Part shown: positions 17,427 to 26,285 of the stretch, piece by piece | Layout of the letters: the number at the start of each line of letters is the position of its first letter | Position numbering within the stretch: the first letter of the stretch is position 1 | Assembly: GCF_029269265.1 (NCBI RefSeq) | Contig: NZ_JARIXP010000001.1 | Location: 1,016,418 to 1,070,980, forward strand | Length of the DNA stretch: 54,563 nt | Reading direction: 5' to 3' | Source of the DNA: Rheinheimera sp. 1928-s | Lineage (GTDB): Bacteria > Pseudomonadota > Gammaproteobacteria > Enterobacterales > Alteromonadaceae | Notes under the pieces: generated by a model | Seen by the model: the letters and a program-made list of their open reading frames with translations, nothing else | Told to the model about the DNA's origin: nothing | The model's database searches: none | Translations under genes and position numbers: made by a program

Positions 17427-20240
17427 ATGTTTGTAAGTAGTAAGTTGTCAAAAGCAGTTAGTTTAGCTGTAGCTTTTGGTGCTGTGTCAGGCGTCACTTT
17501 TTCTGGTTCGGTACATGCTCAGGAAACGGATAGTGTTGAACGTATTCAGGTTACAGGTTCAAGTATCAAACGTACCGATTTTGAAGGTGCTTTACCGGTT
17601 CAGACTATTGACCGTGCCGCTATTGACCGTTCAGGTTTAGCAACAGCAGGTGACTTAATCCAGTCTATTCCGTCTATGCAAGGTTTCACTTCTGACGGTG
17701 ATTCTGTCGGTGGTGGCGGTGGTGGTATGAAAACCGCTTCGTTACGTGGTTTAGGTGCTGAGTATACTCTTGTTTTGATCAACGGCCGCAGAATGGCACC
17801 ACGTGGCTCAGGCTCGACTATCGACCTGAACTCTATTCCTTTAGCTGCTATTGAGCGTGTTGAAGTACTGACAGACGGCGCATCTGCTTTGTACGGTTCA
17901 GACGCTATCGCAGGTGTTGTAAACTTTATTACGAAAGACGATGCTCAGGGTGTGAATGTTACTGCCCGTTACAGCAAGCCAGAAGAGAAAAATGGTACCA
18001 GCGACAATTTCTCAATCACTGGTGGTTTCGGTAACTTTGATACTGACGGTTACAACGTACTGTTATCTTACAGCCGCGATTCTCAGGAACAGCTGAAAGC
18101 GACTGACCGTGATTTTGCTAAATCAGGCATCATCCCATTCAGCGTAAATAACAAAGATTATTACTATGTTGCAGGTTCGCCAAACGCTATCCCTGCAAAT
18201 GCCCGTTATGTATACACAGACGCTGATGGTAAATCAGTAAACTCTGCAGCATTTAACCCGTACGCAAAACAAAACGGCGCTTGTGCACCGGATAACTTTG
18301 AATCTTCAGGTTTATGTCAGTATGACTACACAACTACAGTAGAAATTCTGCCAGAAAGTAAACGTGATTCACTGATGCTGGGCACCGATATTGCAATTAA
18401 CGATGATACAAAGTTTTTTGCAGATGTGATGTATTCTGATTTCTCTCAGACTACCCGTATCGCACCTAACGCTACAGGTTTCTTCAGTCTGGATGCCGAT
18501 TCAGCTTTAGCTCAACAATATGTTATGCCTTATGTTGACCCTGCTCATGTGGGTTCAGTGACTTCTGTGCAGGCGCAATGGCGTGCATTACCGCTGGGTG
18601 GCCGTGCTACTGAGTGGAACACTAAATCAACTCATATCGTCAGTGGTGTTGAAGGTGTGATTGATACCATCGACTACTCAGCTGCTTTTACGTATTCAAA
18701 AAATGACACTGACGAGAACATCGCTGGTGGCTACCCAATCTATGACAAGTTCATGGATGCCGTAGGTTCTGGTCTGGTGAACGTATTTGAAACTCCGGAT
18801 AAAATCAGTGCAGCAGGCCTGCAGGCGCTGCAGGATTCTCAGTACTTCGGTAACTGGAGCAACGACACTACTGAAGTAAAAGGCTTTGATCTGAAAGCCT
18901 CAACTCCAGTTTATGAATTGCCAGCAGGCGATGTGTACATTGGTACTGGTGTTGAATTCCGTAACACAAACTACGTAAGTTCTCTGGCTGATGCGAACAA
19001 ACAGGATCTGTTGTTAGGCGCAAACATTGGCTCTGAGTATGATTTAAGCCGTGATAACTACGGTGGTTTTGTTGAGGTGATAGTTCCGGTACTTGAAGAT
19101 CTGGAACTGACAGGTGCTGTGCGTTATGACAACATCGGTGAAGTGACCTCTGATTTCGTTTACAACGAAGACGGTGTTGCCGGTCCTGGCAGCTACAAAG
19201 TAAACGATTCAATGAATGACACGACGTACAAGCTGGCATTGCGTTACAACGCAACTGAAGACTTGTTACTGCGTGCTTCAACAGGTACAGGTTTCAAAGC
19301 TCCATCTATGTTAGCTTTAGGTCAGCCTAAAGTTGAATTTGGTGTAACAAGCGGTGCCTACCTGTGTCCATTCGCTGGTACTACAGATCCACTGGCCGCC
19401 GTATGTAGCGTTTCTCCACAGCAGTTTGAAGCGTTCAGCCAGGGTAACCCTGGATTAAAACCAGAAGAGTCGAAGCAGTACACTTTAGGTTTTGTCTATG
19501 CTCCTGACAACAACTTCAGTTTCAGCATGGATTACTGGAACATTGAACTGACTAACCTGGTGACTTCAGTCACTGAGTCTCAGATCGTTGCAGATCCAGT
19601 ACGTTACCGTGATTTGTTTACTACTAAAACAAACAAAGCCACTGGTCAGGAAGAACTGGCTATTGTATTTGCAAGCGTGAACGTAGGTCAGTCTAAAAAT
19701 TCTGGTCTCGACTGGGATTTAACAATAGGCAATGACTTATCTTTTGGTCGTTTAAGCACTACCTTAGCTGGTACTTATGTACTGGACAGCGAATACACTC
19801 GTCCTGGTACTACTAATGACTGGATCAGCAGCTTAGGTCGTTTTGGTGATGACAACGCAGTTGTATTCAGAACTGTAGCTAAATTCATCAATACCTTAAC
19901 CCATGGTGATTTCGCTCACAGTGCAACTCTGAATTACCGCAGTGGTTATCAGGATCAAGCGCAATCTGCAGCAAGCCGCTATGTGCGTTTAGGCTCTGTG
20001 AATGGTGTTGGTGTGGACATGCAGCTGAGTGTTCCTTCGTATGCAACCATTAATTACCAGACAAAGTATCAGGCTATGGACGCTTTAGGTGTAACCTTCG
20101 GTATCAATAACCTGGCAGATCGTGCTCCGCCATTATCATTACGTTCAGGTGGTGCTGGTCACCAGGTGGGTTTCGACCCTCGTTATACTGACGTTTATGG
20201 TCGCACTTTCTATTTAGGTCTGGACTACAAGTTCATGTAA
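17427..20240 (+). CDS. TonB-dependent outer-membrane receptor
   Basis: A 937-residue outer-membrane transporter energised by TonB-ExbBD. It has a signal peptide ending near SVHA before QETD and a Ton box candidate VERIQVTG. The plug domain (about residues 45-165) includes SLRGLGAEYTLVLINGRR and VEVLTDGASALYGSDAIAGVVNFIT. The rest is a 22-strand barrel ending in the aromatic YLGLDYKFM. Late motifs such as TGFKAPSML and NPGLKPEESKQYTLGF are typical. The class is common in Alteromonadales-like bacteria for glycans, peptides or siderophores; no substrate is indicated. The ATG at 17427 was chosen over a GTG at 17409 because it has AGGGAG six bases upstream. Codon use looks highly expressed. Confidence 0.95.
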   Translation: MFVSSKLSKAVSLAVAFGAVSGVTFSGSVHAQETDSVERIQVTGSSIKRTDFEGALPVQTIDRAAIDRSGLATAGDLIQSIPSMQGFTSDGDSVGGGGGGMKTASLRGLGAEYTLVLINGRRMAPRGSGSTIDLNSIPLAAIERVEVLTDGASALYGSDAIAGVVNFITKDDAQGVNVTARYSKPEEKNGTSDNFSITGGFGNFDTDGYNVLLSYSRDSQEQLKATDRDFAKSGIIPFSVNNKDYYYVAGSPNAIPANARYVYTDADGKSVNSAAFNPYAKQNGACAPDNFESSGLCQYDYTTTVEILPESKRDSLMLGTDIAINDDTKFFADVMYSDFSQTTRIAPNATGFFSLDADSALAQQYVMPYVDPAHVGSVTSVQAQWRALPLGGRATEWNTKSTHIVSGVEGVIDTIDYSAAFTYSKNDTDENIAGGYPIYDKFMDAVGSGLVNVFETPDKISAAGLQALQDSQYFGNWSNDTTEVKGFDLKASTPVYELPAGDVYIGTGVEFRNTNYVSSLADANKQDLLLGANIGSEYDLSRDNYGGFVEVIVPVLEDLELTGAVRYDNIGEVTSDFVYNEDGVAGPGSYKVNDSMNDTTYKLALRYNATEDLLLRASTGTGFKAPSMLALGQPKVEFGVTSGAYLCPFAGTTDPLAAVCSVSPQQFEAFSQGNPGLKPEESKQYTLGFVYAPDNNFSFSMDYWNIELTNLVTSVTESQIVADPVRYRDLFTTKTNKATGQEELAIVFASVNVGQSKNSGLDWDLTIGNDLSFGRLSTTLAGTYVLDSEYTRPGTTNDWISSLGRFGDDNAVVFRTVAKFINTLTHGDFAHSATLNYRSGYQDQAQSAASRYVRLGSVNGVGVDMQLSVPSYATINYQTKYQAMDALGVTFGINNLADRAPPLSLRSGGAGHQVGFDPRYTDVYGRTFYLGLDYKFM

Positions 20241-20298
20241 TCTGAAGAAATGTGAAGGGAGCAGAGCTAAAGTACCAGCTTTGTTTCCCCGACAAAAT

Positions 20299-20328
20299 AA
20301 AAACCCCACTGCATGCAGTGGGGTTTTT
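20299..20328. terminator. Bidirectional terminator between TonB receptor and alkaline phosphatase
   Basis: AAACCCCACTGCA and TGCAGTGGGGTTT form a perfect palindrome flanked by A and T runs on both sides, between convergent genes. Confidence 0.92.
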
Positions 20329-20377
20329 TATTTGATTTTTAGTTTGCCTCAGGCTTGATCTGCGCCGTTGGAAAACA

Positions 20378-21682
20378 CTATTTTTGCTGAATAAACTTGA
20401 TTAACTTAGCGGCGATGTCTGTATTGTCCTGAAAACCGGCAAACTGCTGTTTATCAGCACCATAAGCCAGGACTGGCACATCGGCTGCTGTATGGCCGCT
20501 GCTGGTCCAGCCTGTGGAAGAATAGTGGTCTATACGCTGTTTTACGGCAACAGCTAAGGCTTTCTGCCCTTCAGTACGAGCTTTGCTCAACAGTTGTTGC
20601 TCATCAGCATTCAGTTCCAGACCGGTTAAACCTAACCAGGCCTGATACAATACTTTGTCATCTTTGAGTGCCAGCAATTGGCCAGCTATATAGTCACCTG
20701 TATGTTTTACCTTTTGAACTACATCCCGTTTCCAGCTGTAGTTGCCGTTGGCACCTAAAGACAAACCACCGGTTTCATGGTCAGCTGTGATCACTAATAA
20801 AGTATCAGGGTGGGCATCAACATAAGCTTTGGCCACTTTAATCGCTTCGGCAAAGTCGTGCATTTCAGCCATAGCACAGGCGATATCATTGGCATGACCA
20901 CACCAGTCAATCTGGCTGCCTTCAACCATCACCACAAAACCTTTCTCAGCAGGAGACAACAGTTCCAGCGCTTTTTCTGTCATTTGTTTTAATGGCAGAG
21001 GTTCTGGATTATCTAAAGTACTGACAAAACCTTTAGGGGCAAACAAACCTAAAGCCGGCAACTTATTCAGTGATTTTAACTCTGTCCAGCTGTCTGTGTA
21101 CTGGTAACCCGCTTGTTTAAACTCTTCCACCAGATTACGGTCTTTACGAATGAAATAGCTGGTACCGCCACCGAGCATTAAGTCTGCCACAATACGGCCA
21201 TTCACTTTATTGTCGATGTAGTCGTCTGCTATCTGATCATAATTCTGGCGGCTCTTGTCATGCGCTAAAAAACCGGCAGGGGTGGCGTGATTAATCTGCG
21301 CTGTCACCACCACGCCAGTTTGCATACCCTTAGCTTTGGCAATTTCCATCATAGTGGTTAACGACTTGTGATCGTGATCTACAGCTATAGCTCCGTTGTA
21401 AGTTTTGTGCGTACTGGATAGTGCTGTCGCTGCTGCAGCTGAGTCTGTCACTACTGTGTCATCATCAGGGTATGTACTTGCATTACCAATCCATAACTCA
21501 TCAAAAACGGTGGATTCCACTACTTTGGTGTCCGGGTTATCCATGTAATAACGGTAAGCAGCTAAATAAGCTGGGCCCATACCGTCACCTATCATATAGA
21601 TAATGTTTTTTGGTGCGGCAATTGCACCTGCTGACACACAACTAAGGCAAGCAATACTGATTAAACTAAGTTTTTTTAACAT
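20378..21682 (-). CDS. Alkaline phosphatase (PhoA family), periplasmic
   Basis: Releases phosphate from organic monoesters in the periplasm. From the ATG at 21682 it has 434 residues with a signal peptide (LISIACLSCVSAGAIAA). The metal-binding Asp33 lies in MIGDGMGPAYL, the nucleophile Ser81 in TDSAAAATA, and further ligands in VEGSQIDWCGHAND, ITADHETGGLSLG and GWTSSGHTAADVPVLAYG. An upstream extension of 33 residues would bury the signal peptide, so it was rejected. A Pho box lies 69-86 bases upstream, so phosphate starvation should induce it. The symbol phoA is avoided because several related types exist. Confidence 0.93.
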   Translation of the reverse strand: MLKKLSLISIACLSCVSAGAIAAPKNIIYMIGDGMGPAYLAAYRYYMDNPDTKVVESTVFDELWIGNASTYPDDDTVVTDSAAAATALSSTHKTYNGAIAVDHDHKSLTTMMEIAKAKGMQTGVVVTAQINHATPAGFLAHDKSRQNYDQIADDYIDNKVNGRIVADLMLGGGTSYFIRKDRNLVEEFKQAGYQYTDSWTELKSLNKLPALGLFAPKGFVSTLDNPEPLPLKQMTEKALELLSPAEKGFVVMVEGSQIDWCGHANDIACAMAEMHDFAEAIKVAKAYVDAHPDTLLVITADHETGGLSLGANGNYSWKRDVVQKVKHTGDYIAGQLLALKDDKVLYQAWLGLTGLELNADEQQLLSKARTEGQKALAVAVKQRIDHYSSTGWTSSGHTAADVPVLAYGADKQQFAGFQDNTDIAAKLIKFIQQK

Positions 21683-21734
21683 AAAAGGCTCTGTAGATAG
21701 CTGGAAATCTGGTGTTACCAGAGTCAATAGGTAA

Positions 21735-21768
21735 GGATATCTTACGTCAGTGACTAATTTATGACAAA
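21735..21768 (-). promoter_or_regulatory. Pho box and -10 element of the alkaline phosphatase gene
   Basis: On the minus strand TTGTCATAAATTAGTCAC matches the PhoB box consensus (two CTGTCA-type half-sites 11 bases apart) at about 15 of 18 positions. Ten bases later comes TATCCT as a -10 element, the spacing known for PhoB-activated promoters. The box replaces a normal -35. Confidence 0.82.
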
Positions 21769-21942
21769 ACTGTAAATGCAAAAAACGCGACCAACAGAGG
21801 TAAAAGCAGGACTGAAATGCCTTCTGGCTGAACTTCTTATATAAGTGTTGCAGAGCAGATCATGCATGGCTTAGAGTAATGATGGAACTAAAGTAAGTCC
21901 ACCTTATCTAACAGGCTGTAAAGTTAACGAGGTTAAGAAGTC

Positions 21943-22539
21943 ATGAGTAAGAAGTTTGCTGTTATTGCTTTGAGTCTGATGATTCTGGCAGGTTGTGCCA
22001 GTTATCCCGAACAAGTACGTATAGCCGATAATGTGGCGCTCACCAGCTATGAGAATGCTGCTCAACAAAATATTGATTTTGGTACGGCGCGATGGAGCGG
22101 AGTTATTGCTGAAGTCAGTAATAAAGCAAACCAAACCCGGCTGGAAGTGGTTTATTTCCCCTCAGGTACCAACGGACGTCCTCATGTTTCTGACCAAACG
22201 AAAGGCCGTTTTGTTGCCTATATCAAAGGCTTTTTAGACCCTATGGTGTATCAGCCTGGAAAGTCAGTCACAGTACTGGGTGAATTGACTCGTTCAGAAA
22301 TAGGCAAAGTGGATGAATATGAATACCGTTATCCTGTGATCAAAGATGCAACTGTGTATCTGTGGCCAAAACTGCAGGATCGGGTTGAAGTCATTGAGAC
22401 CTGGCCTATGATGCGCCCATATCCTTACTACTGGGGTTACGGCCCGGGTATACGTATCCGAACGACCACAAAACAACAATCGACAACACAAGGCCCAGTT
22501 CATGTTGACAATAATAAACAGAATAAAGTGCAACCTTAA
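21943..22539 (+). CDS. Slp family outer-membrane lipoprotein
   Basis: A 198-residue lipoprotein with lipobox LAGC (Cys18) after a short signal. The body matches the Slp/YeaY family: a domain around RWSGVIAEVSNKANQTRLEVVYFP, GRFVAYIKGFLDPMVYQPGKSVTVLGEL, and a YPVIKDATVYLWP segment. The C-terminal tail is Gln/Asn/Lys-rich. E. coli Slp is induced by starvation and YeaY lies beside fadD, as this gene nearly does, so it is probably the yeaY equivalent. Its end overlaps the methyltransferase-like gene by 38 bases. Confidence 0.85.
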   Translation: MSKKFAVIALSLMILAGCASYPEQVRIADNVALTSYENAAQQNIDFGTARWSGVIAEVSNKANQTRLEVVYFPSGTNGRPHVSDQTKGRFVAYIKGFLDPMVYQPGKSVTVLGELTRSEIGKVDEYEYRYPVIKDATVYLWPKLQDRVEVIETWPMMRPYPYYWGYGPGIRIRTTTKQQSTTQGPVHVDNNKQNKVQP

Positions 22540-23362
22540 TGTAGTGCTGCTCGGAGCTGCGCTTTGTAGCGCAGCCGCTGTAGCCGAAACTCCCTCCGCT
22601 CCTGATTTAACGGCTTTAGCTGAGCACTCATTTCGTAGCGAGGAAGATAAAGCCAGGAACAAACATCGTCATCCGGTAGAGACGTTAAGCTTTTTTGGCA
22701 TCAAGCCAACTATGTCTGTACTGGAGATTTGGCCAGCCCGCGGTTGGTATACCGATATTCTCGCCCCCTATTTAAAAGACCAGGGCAAACTGACTATCGC
22801 CAACTTCCGTGTGGATGATGGCACTATGCAGGATGACAGAAAAATATTCTGGAGTCGCATTAGTGAAAAGCTGACTCAGCGCATTCTGAAAAACAAAGAG
22901 CATTATGGCTCAGTTGAACAAACTGAATTTGATCCGCCAGGTTATATGTTTCTGGGGTTAACCCAGCAATACGATATGGTGCTGAGTTTCCGCAATGCTC
23001 ATATCTGGAATGAACAAGGTTATTTGCTGGATGTATTTCGTTCCGTGTTTGATGTACTTAAACCCGGTGGCGTATTTGGCATTGTCGAGCACAGAGCAAG
23101 TCGGGTATCTGAAATTTCCAGCTCTGCTGTGGAAGGTTATCTGGACGAGTCTTATGTAATTGCGGTAGCAGAACATGCTGGTTTTAAACTGCTGGCTAAA
23201 TCAGAAATTAATGCCAACTCAAAAGACACCAAAGATTACCCTAAAGGTGTGTACGCTTTACCTCCCACTTTAGCTATGGGCACAGTGGAGCGCGAGAAAT
23301 ACCTGGACATAGGCGAAAGTGATCGCATGACCTTAAAGTTTGTTAAGGCCAGCAGCGAATAA
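22502..23362 (+). CDS. Exported methyltransferase-like protein
   Basis: A 286-residue protein with a Rossmann-like methyltransferase fold but a signal peptide (NVVLLGAALCSAAAVA, cleavage before ETPS). Motif I reads VLEIWPARGWYTDIL, not the usual acidic-x-GxGxG. Later come LTIANF, a DMVLSFRNAHIW segment and VFDVLKPGGVFGIVEHR, which fits motif III. It resembles the predicted methyltransferase group COG4798, whose members are often exported. SAM is not known to be available outside the cytoplasm, so the activity is in doubt. The start ATG has AAGG eight bases upstream and lies inside slp; it is followed by the hydrolase with a one-base overlap, so the three form an operon. Confidence 0.75.
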   Translation: MLTIINRIKCNLNVVLLGAALCSAAAVAETPSAPDLTALAEHSFRSEEDKARNKHRHPVETLSFFGIKPTMSVLEIWPARGWYTDILAPYLKDQGKLTIANFRVDDGTMQDDRKIFWSRISEKLTQRILKNKEHYGSVEQTEFDPPGYMFLGLTQQYDMVLSFRNAHIWNEQGYLLDVFRSVFDVLKPGGVFGIVEHRASRVSEISSSAVEGYLDESYVIAVAEHAGFKLLAKSEINANSKDTKDYPKGVYALPPTLAMGTVEREKYLDIGESDRMTLKFVKASSE

Positions 23363-24201
23363 TGTCGGCGCTGGTGTTTTCCTTGCCTGCCTTGTCGTTG
23401 GCTGGCTGGCAGCAAGGCTTGGCTTCAGCACGAGTTACTTTGTGTTTGCATGGTTGGCTGGATAATGCCGACAGTTTTTTACCTCTTTCTGTCTATTTGC
23501 CCCAACTGAATTTGGTGGCTATAGATTTGCCTGGCCATGGTCAGTCACAGCACCGCAGCTCTGATGCCCATTATCATTTTTTAGACTGGATCTACGATGT
23601 CGCTACCCTGATTAAAACTCAAGGCTGGCAGCAGGTGGATATTATCGGCCATTCGATGGGCGGTATGATAGGTTCAGTACTCGCAGCTGTTATGCCTCAG
23701 ATGGTACGAAAGCTGGTGCTGATTGACAGTATCGGCCTGGTAACAGGTGAGGCCTGCAATACGACACAACAAGTGCGAACTGCAATCAGTCACAGATGGC
23801 AAAGCCCAAATAAACAAAAACCTGTCTACAGCGACTTACAAAGTGCCGCTTTGGCCAGACAAAAACAAAGTGATTTTGATATCAATTGTGCGTTAATTCT
23901 TGCCAAGCGTGGCACAGAGTTGTGCGCTGGTGGGTTGACCTGGTCTGCCGATATGAGATTACGTGAATCTTCCGCATATCGTTTAATGCAGAGTCAGGCC
24001 ATGCAACTGCTAAACGATATCCAATGCCCCGTACTGGCTGTTCTGGCCAAAGATGGTCTGGAGATGATGCAAAAGGCAAAGCAGGAGTATCAGGCTCACT
24101 ATAGGCAGCTAGAGTTGGTTGAGATCCAGGGGGGGCATCATTGCCATATGATGCAACCAAAAATAACAGCGGACGCAATTCGTCAATTTTTACTGTCCTG
24201 A
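23362..24201 (+). CDS. Alpha/beta-fold hydrolase
   Basis: A 279-residue cytoplasmic hydrolase. The oxyanion segment is LHGWLDNADSF (from residue 29), the DLPGHGQS strand follows, the nucleophile is Ser98 in IIGHSMGGMIGS and the His is in the QGGHHCHM segment near the C terminus. The likely acid lies in VLAVLAKDGLEMM. It resembles MEST/serine hydrolase-type and 2-succinyl-type esterases; the substrate is unknown. Its ATG overlaps the preceding TAA by one base. The next gene along is fadD, but a repeat-rich 347-base gap separates them. Confidence 0.85.
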   Translation: MSALVFSLPALSLAGWQQGLASARVTLCLHGWLDNADSFLPLSVYLPQLNLVAIDLPGHGQSQHRSSDAHYHFLDWIYDVATLIKTQGWQQVDIIGHSMGGMIGSVLAAVMPQMVRKLVLIDSIGLVTGEACNTTQQVRTAISHRWQSPNKQKPVYSDLQSAALARQKQSDFDINCALILAKRGTELCAGGLTWSADMRLRESSAYRLMQSQAMQLLNDIQCPVLAVLAKDGLEMMQKAKQEYQAHYRQLELVEIQGGHHCHMMQPKITADAIRQFLLS

Positions 24202-24357
24202 TTGTTTTTTATGCTCTGCAATCCTGCAGAGCACCCTTACGGGCCAGCTAAAGCTGTTAAAAATCGTTCCTGACGATTTTTTATGCTCTGCAATCCTGCA
24301 GAGCACCCTTGCGGGCCAGCTAAAGCTGTTAAAAATCGTTCCTGACGATTTTTTATG
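24200..24357 (+). repeat. Two-copy 72-75-bp tandem repeat with nested hairpins
   Basis: A unit beginning GATTTTTTATGCTCTGC and ending in AAAATCGTTCCTGAC occurs twice (24200-24274 and 24275-24346), with the first 15 bases of a third copy. The copies differ by a three-base indel and one A/G change. Each unit contains GCTCTGCA/TGCAGAGC around ATCC, CAGCT/AGCTG around AA, and AAAATCGT/ACGATTTT around TCCTG followed by T and A. The last can act as an intrinsic terminator, so the hydrolase operon may end in a double terminator. The rest of this gap (24358-24548) carries the dyad listed next and no gene. Confidence 0.85.
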
Positions 24358-24392
24358 CTGTTATAGTCAATGCCAGAACTGCCGTTCTGCAG

Positions 24393-24417
24393 ACAATTGT
24401 TAAATCTGAACAATTGT
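24393..24417. promoter_or_regulatory. Operator-like dyad upstream of fadD
   Basis: ACAATTGTT and AACAATTGT flank AAATCTG as a perfect 9-bp inverted repeat, about 130 bases before fadD; each arm also contains the palindrome ACAATTGT. It does not fit the E. coli FadR site. It could bind another fatty-acid regulator, but none is identified. Confidence 0.5.
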
Positions 24418-24548
24418 GGGATGATGCCGTATTAGAGTAAAAACTCAGTGTCCTTTGTGCCAGAATTAAACTATGTCTGTGCAAAGGGCCGAAGCACTAA
24501 CTATAACTACTATAACTAAAAAATAATAAATACCACGAGGAGAGGACA

Positions 24549-26207
24549 GTGGATCGAGTCTGGTCAAAAAATTACCCTGAAGGCGTTCCGGTTGATATCA
24601 ATGCCGACCATTACGCATCATTACTGGAAGTCTTTGATGAAAGCATCAGAGACTACGCCGACAGAACCGCCTTTATCAATATGGGCAAAAGCATTACTTA
24701 TGCAGAGCTGGATAAGCTGAGCTTAAAGTTTGCCGCTTATTTGCAACAACAGTTAGGTATGAAACAAGGTGACGCCGTCGCTGTGATGATGCCAAACTTG
24801 CTGCAATACCCGGTTTGTATTTTAGGTATTTTGCGCGCTGGTTGTGTGGTGGTGAACGTTAATCCACTGTATACACCACGTGAACTGCAGCATCAACTTC
24901 TTGATTCTAAAGCTAAAGCTATAGTGATTGTCGAAAACTTTGCCCATACCTTGTCTGATGTACAAGACAAAGTGAAGTTGGATCATGTGATCCTGACGCA
25001 CATGGGCGATATGTTAGGTCTGGTGAAAGGCACTATTGTCAATCTGGTGGTCAAGCATGTGAAAAAGCTGATCCCGGCCCACAACCTGCAAAAGTACATA
25101 AGTTACAAACAAGTGATAGCTGCTGGCGATGAAGCGGCTTATAAAAAACCAGTGGTTGTTGGAGATAATTTAGCTTTCCTGCAATACACAGGCGGTACTA
25201 CAGGTGTTTCCAAAGGTGCGATGCTGACGCATCGTAATATGGTTGCGAACCTGGAGCAGGCCGATGGTTGCATTGGTCCTGTGTTAACCAAAGGCCAGGA
25301 GTTTATTGTTACAGCCTTGCCGCTGTACCATATCTTCGCTTTAACTGCTAATTTCCTGATGTTTATGAAATATGGTGGTACTAACCTTCTGATCACCAAC
25401 CCAAGAGACATGCCCAATTTTGTCAAAGAGCTGGCGACCTATCCTTTTACCGCTTTAACAGGTGTCAATACACTGTTTAATGGTTTACTGAATACCCCTG
25501 GTTTTGCCCAGCTGGATTTCAGCAGACTTAAACTGGCTTTAGGTGGCGGTATGGCCGTTCAGCGTCCTGTGGCTGAGCGCTGGCAGAAAGTCACTCATAC
25601 TCGCTTGGTGGAAGGTTATGGTTTAACAGAATGTGCGCCTCTGGTCACGGTCAGCCCTTATAACCTGCCAGCTTACAATGGCAGCATTGGTTTTCCTGCG
25701 CCTTCGACTGATATCAAGCTGGTAAACGATGATGGTGTTGAAGTGGCTGCTGGCGAAGCTGGTGAAATGTGGGTCAAAGGTCCACAAGTGATGAAAGGCT
25801 ACTACGACAGACCAGAAGAAACGGCAAAAGTACTGAACGAAGATGGCTGGTTAGCGACAGGCGACATAGCCCGTATGGATGACGATGGTTTCTTCTATAT
25901 AGTTGACCGTAAAAAAGACATGATTTTAGTCTCTGGTTTTAACGTTTATCCGAATGAAATTGAAGAAGTAGTGGCGATGAACGAAAAAGTGCTGGAAGTT
26001 GCCGCTGTAGGCGTTCCGAACGAAGCTACTGGTGAAGCCGTGAAGATTTTTGTGGTGAAAAAAGACCAGAGCCTGACAGATGCTGAATTAATTCAACACT
26101 GTAAGGAACGTTTGACGGGCTATAAAGTGCCGAAGCTGGTAGAATTCCGCACTGAATTGCCAAAAACCAATGTGGGTAAAATCTTAAGGCGAGAGCTGAA
26201 AGGTTGA
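24549..26207 (+). CDS. fadD: Long-chain fatty acid CoA ligase
   Basis: Activates imported long-chain fatty acids to acyl-CoA via an acyl-adenylate, at the inner face of the inner membrane. It is 552 residues long. The AMP-binding P-loop is [13 protein letters not shown], with [15 protein letters not shown] and the [12 protein letters not shown] hinge region, [20 protein letters not shown] and the C-terminal Lys in [13 protein letters not shown]. The start is GTG, fixed by GAGGAGAGG just upstream. It is followed by rnd, as in E. coli. Confidence 0.95.
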   Translation: MDRVWSKNYPEGVPVDINADHYASLLEVFDESIRDYADRTAFINMGKSITYAELDKLSLKFAAYLQQQLGMKQGDAVAVMMPNLLQYPVCILGILRAGCVVVNVNPLYTPRELQHQLLDSKAKAIVIVENFAHTLSDVQDKVKLDHVILTHMGDMLGLVKGTIVNLVVKHVKKLIPAHNLQKYISYKQVIAAGDEAAYKKPVVVGDNLAFLQYTGGTTGVSKGAMLTHRNMVANLEQADGCIGPVLTKGQEFIVTALPLYHIFALTANFLMFMKYGGTNLLITNPRDMPNFVKELATYPFTALTGVNTLFNGLLNTPGFAQLDFSRLKLALGGGMAVQRPVAERWQKVTHTRLVEGYGLTECAPLVTVSPYNLPAYNGSIGFPAPSTDIKLVNDDGVEVAAGEAGEMWVKGPQVMKGYYDRPEETAKVLNEDGWLATGDIARMDDDGFFYIVDRKKDMILVSGFNVYPNEIEEVVAMNEKVLEVAAVGVPNEATGEAVKIFVVKKDQSLTDAELIQHCKERLTGYKVPKLVEFRTELPKTNVGKILRRELKG

Positions 26208-26212
26208 TCCAG

Positions 26213-26239
26213 AAAAAACCGGCGCAGGCCGGTTTTTTT
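26213..26239 (+). terminator. fadD terminator
   Basis: AAAAAACCGGC and GCCGGTTTTTT pair around GCAG, with a run of seven T. It begins five bases after the fadD stop. Confidence 0.92.
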
Positions 26240-26285
26240 ATGCTTAAAAGTCAGAGACAGAAATAAAGAAAATCAAGGATATCAA

